DNA of 64,000 nt from Hymenobacter psoromatis (GCF_020012125.1 NZ_JAIFAG010000001.1:2294001-2358000), one strand, 5' to 3'. Shown: positions 1 to 8,933, numbered from the stretch's first letter. Numbers and translations are program-made. Notes: generated by a model from the sequence alone, not told the origin.

Positions 1-254
1 TTTTCATCAATATTATCCACGCCGGCCCCGGCGCGGGCCACGTAGCGCAGGTGCGGGCCGTGGGCTAGCAAGTCGCTGGTTATCCGCAGCTTGCTTCGCA
101 CCAGGAGGCCCACGTAGGGCCGGGCGGCCAGCGCGGCGGGCACGGCGGCGGCGGTGAGCTGAGGTTGGTAATCACCTTCCACGCCGATGGCCGCGAGCAT
201 CGGCAGCAGCGAGGGGTGCATTTCGTCAATTATCAGGCAGAGAGAATTAGCCAT
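1..254 (-). CDS. 2-hydroxyacid dehydrogenase (phosphoglycerate dehydrogenase-like), 3' end cut off by window
   Basis: The minus-strand frame opens with ATG at 254 and runs off the window start, giving about 84 residues. They resemble the N-terminal substrate-binding half of D-isomer-specific 2-hydroxyacid dehydrogenases: an early segment with LCLIIDEMH, then GLLVRSKLRIT, and then YVARAGAGVDNID, the usual xVxRAGxGxDNID block before the Rossmann domain. Members oxidise 2-hydroxyacids with NAD; a SerA-type role in serine synthesis is the commonest but cannot be confirmed because the NAD-binding domain lies outside. The start is 6 bases after the stop of the upstream secreted protein, so cotranscription is likely. 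Confidence 0.72.
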   Translation of the reverse strand, partial: MANSLCLIIDEMHPSLLPMLAAIGVEGDYQPQLTAAAVPAALAARPYVGLLVRSKLRITSDLLAHGPHLRYVARAGAGVDNIDE

Positions 255-260
255 AAGAAG

Positions 261-866
261 CTACCGCGCCGGGGCGGCAATGGTAAAATCGGTGGCCGAT
301 AGCGCCATCGGCTTAATGGCCGTAGCTTCGCTGGTGGCCGTGTATCCTTTTTTGGAGTAGACGCTGATGGTGCGCAGGGGTAGGGCCCCGTTGGTGGCCC
401 GCAGCAGGGCGTACCAATATCCGAAGGGGCTCGTGCGAAACCCCTGGGACTTGACCCGCACCTCGAGCGAATAGTAAATGATGCTGGTTGTCCCGCCGTG
501 CATCAGCTGCACGGCCTGGCACGGACGGCCCAAAATAACGGCGGTCGTGGGCAAATGCGTGGCCACGAGTTGAATTTGGTGCCTGGCCGTGTCGGGGGCC
601 GTCACCACCCGGCCGTTCTGAAGCATTTGGAGCGTGCGGGTTTTGCCCACGTACAGCTCCCGCGTTTCTTTCTTCCCGTTACAAAGCTTATAATTACTAC
701 CCTGGATGTAGAACAGGTCTTGCGCCCCCGCGCGGCTTTCTACCACCTCCCCGGCCGCGTCGCGAAACTCATTGTGGTACACGATGAGACCGCTGAACCA
801 CGGACCGTCTTTGGCCGGTGTGAACGAGCAAAGCAGCAGAATGCCGGCGAGGAGCGTTTTAAGCAT
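261..866 (-). CDS. Secreted protein of unknown function, DUF4412/GLPGLI-like
   Basis: A 201-residue protein starting at MLKTLLAGILLL. The first 20 or so residues form a signal peptide, so it should reach the periplasm or outer surface. The rest is beta-rich, with a segment around FSGLIVYHNEF that resembles the start of Bacteroidetes DUF4412 or GLPGLI-type proteins; this family call is tentative. An upstream in-frame ATG at 887 would add seven residues before the signal peptide and looks less likely. It lies between rsmA and the dehydrogenase on the same strand. No catalytic motif was recognised. Confidence 0.6.
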   Translation of the reverse strand: MLKTLLAGILLLCSFTPAKDGPWFSGLIVYHNEFRDAAGEVVESRAGAQDLFYIQGSNYKLCNGKKETRELYVGKTRTLQMLQNGRVVTAPDTARHQIQLVATHLPTTAVILGRPCQAVQLMHGGTTSIIYYSLEVRVKSQGFRTSPFGYWYALLRATNGALPLRTISVYSKKGYTATSEATAIKPMALSATDFTIAAPAR

Positions 867-912
867 AGACAATAAAAACAGGGGCAAGTAAATAGGTCTA
901 TTAAGCGGCCTG

Positions 913-1695
913 CTAGCCTTGCGCGGATGCTACCAAGTTAGTTAACTCCACAAATTCCCCTACCCCCAGCTGCTCGGCGCGCTTGTCGAACAGCTCACCC
1001 GCCATCGCCTCGCTCGACAAGCCCAGCGGCTTGAGCGCGTTGCGCAACGTTTTGCGGCGGGTAGAAAACGCTTGCTTCACAACCCGGAAAAACAGCTTTT
1101 CATCGCAGGCCAAGTGCTCGGTCGCGTTGCGGGTGAGGCGCACCACGGCCGACTCGACTTTGGGCGGCGGCACGAAGACGTGGGGCGGGACCGTGAACAG
1201 AAATTCCACGTCGTAATACGCTTGTAAAAGCACGCTCAGGATGCCGTAGGTTTTGGAGCCGGGCGGCTCGGCCAGGCGTTCGGCTACTTCCTTTTGCAGC
1301 ATCCCTACCACCTCGCGCACCTGCTGGCGCTGCGCCAGCACCTGAAAAAATATCTGCGTGCTAATGTTATAGGGGAAATTTCCGATGATGGCCAGCGGCT
1401 CGTTCGGAAATAACTGGCTTAAATCCTGACGCAGAAAATCGGTGGCGTAGATGCGTGGCGTCAGCGTCGGGTAGTGCTCTTTTAAGTAAGCCACCGACTC
1501 CGTATCAATCTCGACCACGCTGGTTTGGTAAGCCGGGTTTTCCAGCAAGTACTGCGTGAGCACGCCCATGCCGGGGCCAATTTCGAGCACCTGCCCTACC
1601 CCCCCCGGCAGGCGTAGGCTCTCCACGATGCGGCGGGCAATATTGGGGTCGGCCAGAAAATGCTGGCCCAGGTGTTTTTTGGGGCGAACGGTCAT
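913..1695 (-). CDS. rsmA: 16S rRNA (adenine1518/1519-N6)-dimethyltransferase
   Basis: RsmA/KsgA dimethylates two adjacent adenines in the 3' terminal hairpin of 16S rRNA during 30S assembly, using S-adenosylmethionine. The 260-residue protein begins MTVRPKKHLGQHFL, the family's N-terminal signature. The SAM-binding motif VLEIGPGMGVLT lies near residues 36-47 and the catalytic motif IV reads GNFPYN near 106-111, where most homologues have NLPYN. The C-terminal domain with FSTRRKTLRNALK is present. An extended frame back to 1752 only adds proline-rich sequence ahead of the conserved start, so 1695 was chosen. It follows the M1 peptidase on the same strand. Confidence 0.95.
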   Translation of the reverse strand: MTVRPKKHLGQHFLADPNIARRIVESLRLPGGVGQVLEIGPGMGVLTQYLLENPAYQTSVVEIDTESVAYLKEHYPTLTPRIYATDFLRQDLSQLFPNEPLAIIGNFPYNISTQIFFQVLAQRQQVREVVGMLQKEVAERLAEPPGSKTYGILSVLLQAYYDVEFLFTVPPHVFVPPPKVESAVVRLTRNATEHLACDEKLFFRVVKQAFSTRRKTLRNALKPLGLSSEAMAGELFDKRAEQLGVGEFVELTNLVASAQG

Positions 1696-1752
1696 GGGAT
1701 AGGGGAAGGGGATGGGAGGGTAAGAGGGGGTAGGGGCCATTTGCCCTAACAA

Positions 1753-3417
1753 TTACTCCATCAACACGCCCACGTAATAAGTAAACGTATCCACCTCCAC
1801 ATTATCGCGCGTGGCACCCGGCAATGGTAGCGGCTGCCACTTAGGGGTGAGCGGCACGAGCTGGTACGCGCCGCCCTTCAGGCGCAGGCGCACCGGCAGG
1901 TCGAAACCAGGGGCGGCGGCCACCCAGCGGCCCAGAAGCTGGTTTTTCTCCAGGCGCATTTCCAGCACCGGCAGGCTGGCGTACTGCAAATACTGGGCGA
2001 AAACGGGGCTGAAATCGTGGCCCGATTCTTTATTAATGTAATCAATCACCTGCTGGCCGGTCACGGTTTGGTGGTAGAAGGTGCGGCTGAGGCCGCGCAG
2101 AATCTGTCGCCATTTGGCGTCGTCGTTAAGGGCGCTGCGCAGCATGTTGAGCAGGTTCGCGCCCTTGTCGTACATGTCGCTGGAGCCTTCTTTATTCACG
2201 CCGGAGGGGCCGATGATGGGGCCGTCGTTCTGGATATTGCGCCGTTGGCCGTGGACGTATTCCTGCCCGGCTTGCTTGCCAAACTGGCTTTCCACGAACA
2301 GACTTTCGGAGTAGGTCGTAAAGCTTTCGTGCACCCACATATCGGCGATGTCCTGGCTGGTAATGTTGTTGCCAAACCACTCGTGGCCGCTTTCGTGGAT
2401 GATGATGAAGTCCCACTTATCGCCCCAGCCGGTGGCCGAGCGGTCGCGGCCCAGGTAGCCGTTCTGGTATTTGTTGCCGTAGGCGACGCCGCTCTGGTGT
2501 TCCATGCCCAGGTGCGGGGCTTCAATGAGCTTGTACCCGTCCGTATAGAAGGGGTAGGGGCCGAACCACGCTTCCATGCTCTTGAGCATGGGCGGCACGT
2601 TGGCAGCAAACTGCTTTTTAGCCTTTTCTAAATTCTCGGGCAGCACCCAGTAGTCGAGCGTCAGCGGGCCATTCTCGCCCTGGTACACATCGCTGAAATG
2701 CACGTAGTTGCCCACGTTCAGGGCCACGTCGTAGTTGTTAATGGGGTTGCGCACGGCCCAGTCGTAGCGCACGTAACCGCCGGGTAGCTTTTTAGTACTG
2801 CGCAGGCGGCCGTTCGACACGTCTTTGAGGCCCTTGGGCACGGCGATGCTGATGAGCATACTGTCCACCTCGTCGGCCTGCTGGTCCTTGCAGGGCCACC
2901 AGATGCTGGCCCCTACCCCCTGGCAGGCGGTGGCTACCCAGGGCTGGCCGGCGGCATCCTGGGCAAAAACCATTCCGCCGTCCCAGGGCGCTTTTTTGGC
3001 TACGGTCGGGTGGCCCGAATACGCCACCGTGAACTCGTCGCGGCTGCCCTGACGGATGGGGATAGGGAAGGTCACGAACACCGCGTTGGCCTCGCGGGTG
3101 AAGGGCAATTCGCGGCCGTGGTACGTCACCTTATCCACCTTCAAATTGGCAAACAGGTCGAATTGCAGGCGGGTAAAATCCTGGGTGGCGGTGAAGCGAA
3201 ACAGGTTGGTGCCGCGCAGGGCGCGGTCGGCCACGTCGAGCTTCACGTCGAGGTGGTAGTAGGTAATATCGTAGCAGGTGCGCAGCGCCGACTGTCCGCC
3301 GCGCAGCGAGTCGGCGCGGGTGAAGGCAGCTTTGGGCTGCAGGAGCTGGGCTGCAGCGGGCCGCGCCAGGCTCAGCAACAGCAGTGGCAAGAGCCGCAGG
3401 ATTTGGCAAAAAGTCAT
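1753..3417 (-). CDS. Secreted M1 family zinc aminopeptidase
   Basis: A 554-residue exported metallopeptidase that should trim N-terminal residues from peptides in the periplasm. Residues 1-23 form a signal peptide (MTFCQILRLL, then a leucine run ending AAAQ). The N-terminal beta-sandwich is followed by the exopeptidase motif variant GMEHQ at 304-308 and the zinc site HESGH at 341-345, with the third ligand Glu364 in WVHESF, matching the M1 spacing HExxH-x18-E. The protein is shorter than four-domain M1 enzymes and lacks the large helical C-terminal domain, as is common in short Bacteroidetes members. An upstream extension to 3501 is unlikely because it reads through a palindromic repeat. Confidence 0.9.
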   Translation of the reverse strand: MTFCQILRLLPLLLLSLARPAAAQLLQPKAAFTRADSLRGGQSALRTCYDITYYHLDVKLDVADRALRGTNLFRFTATQDFTRLQFDLFANLKVDKVTYHGRELPFTREANAVFVTFPIPIRQGSRDEFTVAYSGHPTVAKKAPWDGGMVFAQDAAGQPWVATACQGVGASIWWPCKDQQADEVDSMLISIAVPKGLKDVSNGRLRSTKKLPGGYVRYDWAVRNPINNYDVALNVGNYVHFSDVYQGENGPLTLDYWVLPENLEKAKKQFAANVPPMLKSMEAWFGPYPFYTDGYKLIEAPHLGMEHQSGVAYGNKYQNGYLGRDRSATGWGDKWDFIIIHESGHEWFGNNITSQDIADMWVHESFTTYSESLFVESQFGKQAGQEYVHGQRRNIQNDGPIIGPSGVNKEGSSDMYDKGANLLNMLRSALNDDAKWRQILRGLSRTFYHQTVTGQQVIDYINKESGHDFSPVFAQYLQYASLPVLEMRLEKNQLLGRWVAAAPGFDLPVRLRLKGGAYQLVPLTPKWQPLPLPGATRDNVEVDTFTYYVGVLME

Positions 3418-3426
3418 TCTGGAGTT

Positions 3427-3509
3427 GAAACGGGGTGGCACTCCGTTTCGGGGGGGTAGGGGGCGGGCAGGCACTAAGGCGAACGCGAAACGGGGTGCCA
3501 CTCCGTTTT
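3427..3509. repeat. Two copies of a short palindrome between divergent peptidase genes
   Basis: A 23-base palindrome with arms GAAACGGGGT and ACTCCGTTTC occurs at 3427-3449 and again, with one central change, at 3487-3509. Both lie in the space between the divergent M1 peptidase and pepA genes, upstream of the M1 start. They could fold as small hairpins in the M1 leader or act as a binding site; nothing in the sequence decides between these. Confidence 0.6.
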
Positions 3510-3524
3510 ACAATACCTTCACGC

Positions 3525-3532
3525 CAAAGTTA
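3525..3532 (-). promoter_or_regulatory. Candidate Bacteroidetes -7 element (TAACTTTG) for the M1 peptidase
   Basis: On the minus strand the sequence reads TAACTTTG, matching the Bacteroidetes primary sigma -7 consensus TAnnTTTG. Transcription would begin near 3518, giving an approximately 100-base leader that contains both copies of the GAAACGGGGT palindrome. A clear TTG -33 element was not found. Confidence 0.4.
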
Positions 3533-3551
3533 CACGCTGCTTATTCGCCTT

Positions 3552-5009
3552 ATGTCCCTCACGCTTGCCCACGCCGCTGCCGCGCCGGCCCGGTCCACCC
3601 AGGTATTCATCCTGCCGCTTGGCACCACCGCCCTACCCCCCGCCGCCGCCACCGACCTGCCCGCCGAGGCCTGCGCCTACGTGGACGCCGCCCTGGCCGA
3701 CGACCAGAAGCTCATCACACTTAACCACTTTTCGCACCAGCACTACTTCGTGGTGCTCGAAAAAAAGCCTACCCCCGACCTCCAGCTCGAAGCCCTGCGC
3801 CGGGCCGGCCACCAGCTGCAAGGCTTGCTAAAAAAGGAAAAAACGACCGAGGTTTTTATTCAGAATTTGAGTGAGAATAAGGAAGCCGCCCTCACGCTGG
3901 CCGAAGGTTTGTTCCTGGCCGCCTACGAGTTTGCGGGTTATAAAACGGACGCAAAATCCCGCGCCGCCGCGCCGCTTACCCGCCTCACGCTGGTGGGCGA
4001 AGCCGCTACCCCGGCCCAGGTAACCGAGCTGCAAAACCTGCTCGAAGGCGTGCTTTTTGCCCGCGACCTGGTGAACGCGCCCCTCAATAAGCTGAATGCC
4101 CAGCAGTTGGCCGACCAGCTGGCCGAAGCCGGCGACGCGGCCGGCTACACCACCGAAATTCTGGATTTGGTCCACATCGAGAGTCTGCGCATGGGCGGCC
4201 TGCTGGCCGTGAACCTGGGCTCGCCCGAGCCGCCGACGTTCAGCATCCTGGAATGGAAGCCCGCCAACGCGCAGAATGAGCATCCGTACGTGCTCGTGGG
4301 CAAGGGGGTGGTGTACGATACCGGCGGCCTCAGCCTCAAGCCTACGCCGGGCAGCATGGATATAATGAAGTGCGACATGGCCGGCGGCGCGGCCGTGGGC
4401 GGCGTGCTCTACGCGCTGGCCAAAAACCAGGTGCCGCTGCACGTTATTGGCCTGGTGCCGGCCACCGACAACCGCCCCGGCGGTCTGGCCTACGTGCCCG
4501 GCGACGTACTCACCATGCACGCCGGCCTCACGGTAGAAGTCAAAAATACCGACGCCGAAGGCCGCTTGCTGCTGGCCGACGCGCTGAGCTTCGCCCGCAA
4601 ATACCATCCGCAGCTGGTCATTGACCTCGCTACCCTCACCGGGGCGGCCGTGCGCGCCGTGGGCACTGAGGCCGCCGCCGTCATGGGCACCGCCGATGCC
4701 GACACCACCGCCCGCCTGCTAGCTGCCGCGCACCGCACGCACGAGCGCTTGGTTGAGTTTCCGCTCTGGGACGACTACGGCGACCACATGAAATCTGATA
4801 TCGCCGACCTTTCCAACCTGGGTAAGGCAGAGGCCGGCCACATCTCGGCCGCCAAGTTCCTGGAGCGTTTTATTGAGGGTACGCCCTGGCTGCACTTGGA
4901 TATTGCCGGGCCGGCGTTTCTGACGGCAGCGGATTCGTATCGCGGCAAGGGTGGAACCGGTATGGGCGTGCGGCTTTTATACGAATTTTTAACTAAACAA
5001 CTCGCATAA
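3552..5009 (+). CDS. pepA: Leucyl aminopeptidase, M17 family
   Basis: A 485-residue cytosolic dizinc aminopeptidase that removes N-terminal residues from peptides during protein turnover. The C-terminal catalytic domain carries the full M17 set: GKGVVYDTGG near 250-259 (metal and catalytic Lys251, Asp256), Lys263, Asp275, and the signature NTDAEGRL at 332-339 with Asp334 and Glu336. LTGA follows at 362. The start MSLTLAHAA was preferred to an upstream extension at 3435, which translates the repeat region. It is followed by a long palindrome and then pdxA on the same strand. Confidence 0.93.
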   Translation: MSLTLAHAAAAPARSTQVFILPLGTTALPPAAATDLPAEACAYVDAALADDQKLITLNHFSHQHYFVVLEKKPTPDLQLEALRRAGHQLQGLLKKEKTTEVFIQNLSENKEAALTLAEGLFLAAYEFAGYKTDAKSRAAAPLTRLTLVGEAATPAQVTELQNLLEGVLFARDLVNAPLNKLNAQQLADQLAEAGDAAGYTTEILDLVHIESLRMGGLLAVNLGSPEPPTFSILEWKPANAQNEHPYVLVGKGVVYDTGGLSLKPTPGSMDIMKCDMAGGAAVGGVLYALAKNQVPLHVIGLVPATDNRPGGLAYVPGDVLTMHAGLTVEVKNTDAEGRLLLADALSFARKYHPQLVIDLATLTGAAVRAVGTEAAAVMGTADADTTARLLAAAHRTHERLVEFPLWDDYGDHMKSDIADLSNLGKAEAGHISAAKFLERFIEGTPWLHLDIAGPAFLTAADSYRGKGGTGMGVRLLYEFLTKQLA

Positions 5010-5115
5010 AAATCGTTGTCATGCTGAGCTTGTCGAAACATCTCTACCGCTTCGTTGAATGACTCATATGAAGCGGCAGAGATGCTTCGACAAGCTCAGC
5101 ATGACAACGATTTTT
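5008..5115. repeat. Inverted repeat, family A (copy 1)
   Basis: A 108-base near-perfect palindrome with arms of about 45 bases whose core reads CATGCTGAGCTTGTCGAA and then CATCTCT, closed by an AT-rich loop. It overlaps the pepA stop codon and ends 17 bases before pdxA. The same core recurs near 6.2 and 13.2 kb, with variants at 16.3 and 23.4 kb. It could act as a hairpin terminator or mRNA stabiliser; a non-autonomous mobile origin is an inference. Confidence 0.9.
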
Positions 5116-5132
5116 ACGTGCTCTTCTTTACT

Positions 5133-6170
5133 ATGCCCAATTCCCTACCCCGCCTGGGTTTTTCCGTGGGCGACCTGGCCGGCATCGGCCCCGAAGTCAT
5201 TTATAAAACGCTGCGCGATGAGCGCATCCTGCGGCAATGCACGCCCGTGGTGTACGGCACGGCGACGGCACTCTTCGACGATTTTCCGGTGGAAAAGGGT
5301 GCCGAGCCGCTTACTTTCCGGCAGCTGCGCGACGCGGCCGACATTGCCCCCGGCCGCCTCAACGCCGTGACCTGCTGGGACGAGGATTTTCAGCTCACGC
5401 CCGGCCAGCCTTCGGCCGCCAGCGGGCGCGCCGCCCGCGAGAGCCTGCTCGCCGCCGCCCGCGACCTCAAGGCCGGCCTGCTCGACGGCATCGTGACGGC
5501 GCCCATCAGCAAGGAAAACACGCAGGCCGACGACTTCCGCTTTCCCGGCCACACCGAGTTCCTGGCCAGCTACTTCGGCGCGGCCGACAGCCTCATGTTT
5601 TTGATAGATGAGGACCAAAGCCTGCGCGTAGCCACGGCCACCGGCCATATCCCGCTCAAGGACGTTTCGACGCGCGTGACCAGCGACTTGCTGCGCACCA
5701 AGGTGCGGATGCTAATCAAATCGTTGCAGCAGGATTTTGGCGTCCTGAAGCCCAAAGTGGCCGTGCTGGGCATGAACCCCCACGCGGGCGAAAATGGCCT
5801 GATTGGCCGCGAGGAGGGTGACGTAATAACGCCCGTTATCCGGCAGTTTGAGCACGATGGGCACCTCGTATTTGGTCCCTACCCCGCCGATGGCTACTTC
5901 GGCACCGGGCAGTTCCGGCAGTTCGACGCTACCCTCTCCATCTACCACGACCAAGGCCTGATTCCGTTCAAGCTCATGGCTTTTGAGCGGGGTGTAAATT
6001 TTACGGCCGGCCTGCCGGTAGTGCGTACCTCACCCGACCACGGCACGGCCTACGGCATCGCGGGCAAGTTTTGCGCGGATGCCTCGTCGTTTCGGGCCGC
6101 CGTATTCCTGGCCTGCGACGTGGTGCAGGCCCGCCGCCTCGGCACCGCCGACCCGCGCTCGGTACGGTAA
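5133..6170 (+). CDS. pdxA: 4-hydroxythreonine-4-phosphate dehydrogenase
   Basis: PdxA oxidises 4-phosphohydroxy-L-threonine in the DXP-dependent route to pyridoxal phosphate, using NAD(P) and a divalent metal. The 345-residue product starts MPNSLPRLGFSVGDLAGIGPE, the typical GDxxGIGPE opening. Later conserved blocks are APISKE, the metal-site region FPGHTEFLA and YHDQGLIPFK near the C-terminus, followed by FTAGLPVVRTSPDHGTAYGI. The upstream in-frame extension to 5055 is translated from the palindromic repeat and was rejected. The gene is boxed between two family A repeats, suggesting it may form its own transcript. Confidence 0.95.
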   Translation: MPNSLPRLGFSVGDLAGIGPEVIYKTLRDERILRQCTPVVYGTATALFDDFPVEKGAEPLTFRQLRDAADIAPGRLNAVTCWDEDFQLTPGQPSAASGRAARESLLAAARDLKAGLLDGIVTAPISKENTQADDFRFPGHTEFLASYFGAADSLMFLIDEDQSLRVATATGHIPLKDVSTRVTSDLLRTKVRMLIKSLQQDFGVLKPKVAVLGMNPHAGENGLIGREEGDVITPVIRQFEHDGHLVFGPYPADGYFGTGQFRQFDATLSIYHDQGLIPFKLMAFERGVNFTAGLPVVRTSPDHGTAYGIAGKFCADASSFRAAVFLACDVVQARRLGTADPRSVR

Positions 6171-6195
6171 TTCTAGTAGGCAGAATCTTCCCCTC

Positions 6196-6301
6196 AAGAA
6201 CGTCATGCTGAGCTTGTCAAAGCATCTCGCTCGCACCATTGGGGTCAACTAATCCAACGGCACGAGCGAGATGCTTTGACAAGCTCAGCATGACGTTCTT
6301 T
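6196..6301. repeat. Inverted repeat, family A (copy 2)
   Basis: A palindrome of about 106 bases with outer arms AAGAACGTCATGCTGAGCTT and the inner core CAAAGCATCTCGCTCG, with a loop near 6240. Outer arms match copies at 13.2 and 16.3 kb. It lies between pdxA and the amidohydrolase, both on the plus strand, and ends 14 bases before the next start codon. Confidence 0.9.
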
Positions 6302-6315
6302 TCAAAATCAATCTT

Positions 6316-7707
6316 ATGCGCCTACCCCTCCTCTTGCTTTTCATCGGCTGGCTGGGTAGCCGACCGGCCCACGCGCAGCAGCTAACGCTGACGCACGCTA
6401 ACGTGGTGGACGTGCAGACCGGTAAGATTCAGGCGGACCAAACGGTGGTCATTGCCGGGTCGCGCATTGTGCGGGTGGGGCCGTCGGCGCGCCCTACCCC
6501 CCCTGGGGCGGGCCAAGTGGTTGATGCCCACGGCCAGTACCTCATACCAGGGCTTTGGGACATGCACACCCACGTGTATTTCGACGGCACGGCCAGCGCG
6601 GGCACCGACCTGATTTTGCCCCTGCTGGTGGCCAATGGCGTGACTGGCATCCGCGACATGGGCAGCGAGCTGGATAGTATTCTGCGCGCCCGGCAGGCCG
6701 TGGCGACCCACAAAATTCTGGGGCCGCGCATGCTGGTTTCGGGGCCGATGCTCGACGGCGGGAAGTCGCCCTACCAGGCGGCCATCGCCATTGCGACCCC
6801 CGAGGAGGGCCGCCGGGCGGTAGACATGCTAAAGGCGCGCGGCGTCGATTTTATCAAGGTGCAGTCGCTGGTGCCGCGGGCGGCGTATTTCGCCATCATG
6901 GCTGAGGCTAAAAAAGTGGGCCTGCCAGTTGATGGCCACGTGCCCGACGGCGTGCGCGCCGCCGAGGCCGTGGCCGCCGGCCAGCGCACCTTCGAGCATC
7001 TCATTGGTATTTTTGAAGCCAGCTCGCCCGACGAGGACAAATATGTGGCGGGCGGCCCGAAGTCGCCGGGCCGCTTCCTGGCCACCTACGACCCGGCCCG
7101 CGAGGCCGCTATCATCAAGCTGCTGGCCGCGCGCCAGGTGTGGCAGTGCCCTACCCTCTTCTGGGAGCGCGGCCAGTGGCTGGTGGATGCCATTGACTGG
7201 CGGCAGGATTCGGCCCTGGCCTACGCGGGCCACAGCTGGGTCGAAACGCGCTGGCCCAGGGCCCAAAAAAGCATCGCCCAAAACCTGGATACCGAGCCGC
7301 TGGCGGTGCGCGAAAAGTTCGTGGCCCACGAGTTGGACCTGGTGCGCCGGCTGCACGCGGCGGGGGTAGGCTTCTTGGCGGGCACCGACATGCCGGCGGG
7401 CGTCGATTTGATTCCCGGCGTGAGCCTGCACCTGGAATTACAGCGCTTCGTGGCGGCCGGCTTCACGCCCCTGCAAGCCCTGCAAACGGCCACCCTGAAC
7501 CCGGCGCGCTTCACCCACCGGCTCCAGGATTTTGGCACCGTGCAAGCCGGCCGGGTCGCCGACCTGGTGCTGCTCAGCGCCAACCCGTTGGTAGATATCG
7601 CCAATACTCGTCGCATCGCGGCCGTCGTGGCCGATGGCCGCTACCTCTCGCGGCCCGCGCTGGACCAGCTGCAAGCGCGGCTGAAGCGGGTGGCGGCGGC
7701 GAAGTAA
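6316..7707 (+). CDS. Exported amidohydrolase family protein (imidazolonepropionase-like)
   Basis: A 463-residue metal-dependent hydrolase of the amidohydrolase superfamily. Residues 1-21 form a signal peptide (MRLPLLLLFIGWLGS, ending AHAQ), so it acts outside the cytoplasm. The first metal motif MHTHV is at 83-87, FIKVQS may carry the bridging lysine, DGHVPDG and FEHLIG hold histidine ligands, and AGTDMP carries the late aspartate. Such secreted members hydrolyse cyclic amides or dipeptides, but the substrate cannot be read here. It ends ahead of a family B palindrome. Confidence 0.85.
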   Translation: MRLPLLLLFIGWLGSRPAHAQQLTLTHANVVDVQTGKIQADQTVVIAGSRIVRVGPSARPTPPGAGQVVDAHGQYLIPGLWDMHTHVYFDGTASAGTDLILPLLVANGVTGIRDMGSELDSILRARQAVATHKILGPRMLVSGPMLDGGKSPYQAAIAIATPEEGRRAVDMLKARGVDFIKVQSLVPRAAYFAIMAEAKKVGLPVDGHVPDGVRAAEAVAAGQRTFEHLIGIFEASSPDEDKYVAGGPKSPGRFLATYDPAREAAIIKLLAARQVWQCPTLFWERGQWLVDAIDWRQDSALAYAGHSWVETRWPRAQKSIAQNLDTEPLAVREKFVAHELDLVRRLHAAGVGFLAGTDMPAGVDLIPGVSLHLELQRFVAAGFTPLQALQTATLNPARFTHRLQDFGTVQAGRVADLVLLSANPLVDIANTRRIAAVVADGRYLSRPALDQLQARLKRVAAAK

Positions 7708-7743
7708 CCGCTCGCAGAGAACAAGCATATAATTTACGAATCG

Positions 7744-7850
7744 TCTGTCATTGCGAGCGCAGCGCGGCAATCGTACCCAAACGATGGACGAATAACCGGC
7801 GTGGATGTCGTTCGGGTGCGATTACCGCGCTGCGCTCGCAATGTACAGAC
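7744..7850. repeat. Inverted repeat, family B (copy 1)
   Basis: A palindrome of about 107 bases with arms containing CATTGCGAGCGCAGCGCGGC and its complement CCGCGCTGCGCTCGCAAT. It lies between two plus-strand genes. A second, GC-matched member is at 56.26-56.35 kb. From memory, similar ATTGCGAGCG words recur in many unrelated bacterial genomes, so the arm may belong to a widespread repeat type. Confidence 0.85.
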
Positions 7851-7901
7851 AATTTTACGTAAGCTTTTCCCATCTCCCAACACCAAATTCTTCTCAAAGC
7901 T

Positions 7902-8891
7902 ATGCAAACTTTCCGCTGGGGAATTCTGGGCCTGGGCAGCATCGCCCGCAAGTTTGTCGCCGACCTAGCGCACGTGCCGGGGGCGGTCCTGCACGTCGTC
8001 GCATCGCGGGATTTGGCTAAAGCGCGGGCGTTTGCCGCCGATTTTGGGGCCGCTCACGCCGTGGGCAGCTACGAGGCGCTAACCGCCGTACCCGACCTCG
8101 ACGTGGTGTACATCGCTACCCCCCATTCCGAGCACCATGCCCACGCGCTGCTGTGCCTGCGGGCCGGCCTCGCCGTGCTCTGCGAAAAGCCTTTTACCGT
8201 GAATGCTGGCCAGGCGCAGGAGTTGATTACCGTATCTCAGGCCCAAGGCGTATTCCTAATGGAAGCCTTCTGGACGCGCTTTTTCCCAGCCGTGGCCCAC
8301 GCGCTGGCATTGTTAAAGTCGAGCACCATCGGCGAGGTGAAGCACCTGGTGGCGGACTTTGGCGGCTTCATGCCTTATGAGCCGCTGGGGCGGCTCTTTA
8401 ACCCGAACCTCGCCGGGGGCTCGCTGCTCGATATCGGCGTGTATCCACTCTTTCTCAGTCAGCTTTTTTTGGGCCGGCCCACGGCGGTAGCGGCCGTGGC
8501 CGTGCCGGCGGGCACCGGCGTGGACCTGAGCTGCGCCGTGAGCCTGGCCTACGCCGGCGGGGCCACGGCCAGCCTGGCTTCCACGCTGGCCGCGCCGCTC
8601 GACAACCAATGCGTGCTCTACGGCACGGGGGGGCAGCTGCGGCTGCTGGGGCCGATGTATGCGCCGCACGGCGTGCGGGTGCAGCCCCTGGGCCAGGCGG
8701 CGCAGGACTTTTCCTACCCTCCGCCCGGCGACGGCTACCATTACGAGGCCGCCCACGTGCAGGAGTGTCTGGCCCAGAGATTACACGAAAGTCCGCTCCT
8801 ACCCCTCTCCTCCAGCCTGGAACTGATGCGCCTGCTCGATACCGTGCGCCAGCGCATGGGGCTGCGCTATCCGGGTGAGGGAGGGGGGTAG
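7902..8891 (+). CDS. Gfo/Idh/MocA family oxidoreductase
   Basis: A 329-residue NAD(P)-dependent oxidoreductase of the glucose-fructose oxidoreductase, inositol dehydrogenase and MocA superfamily. The N-terminal Rossmann domain opens WGILGLGSIARKF, and the family motif CEKPFTVN with the conserved lysine is near residue 95. The C-terminal half has the typical open beta-sheet sequence (SLLDIGVYPLFLSQL). Members act on sugars, inositols or dihydrodiols; the substrate is not predictable. A second member of this superfamily lies at 39.1-40.1 kb but is divergent in sequence. Confidence 0.88.
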   Translation: MQTFRWGILGLGSIARKFVADLAHVPGAVLHVVASRDLAKARAFAADFGAAHAVGSYEALTAVPDLDVVYIATPHSEHHAHALLCLRAGLAVLCEKPFTVNAGQAQELITVSQAQGVFLMEAFWTRFFPAVAHALALLKSSTIGEVKHLVADFGGFMPYEPLGRLFNPNLAGGSLLDIGVYPLFLSQLFLGRPTAVAAVAVPAGTGVDLSCAVSLAYAGGATASLASTLAAPLDNQCVLYGTGGQLRLLGPMYAPHGVRVQPLGQAAQDFSYPPPGDGYHYEAAHVQECLAQRLHESPLLPLSSSLELMRLLDTVRQRMGLRYPGEGGG

Positions 8892-8933
8892 AGCAGTCTG
8901 GCCCGCCTTACTGGCTAGCGGTTGGGTTTATGC

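Noticed and set aside
3828..4607. 259-codon frame on the minus strand opposite pepA
   Set aside because: Antisense to a conserved metallopeptidase, no recognisable product.
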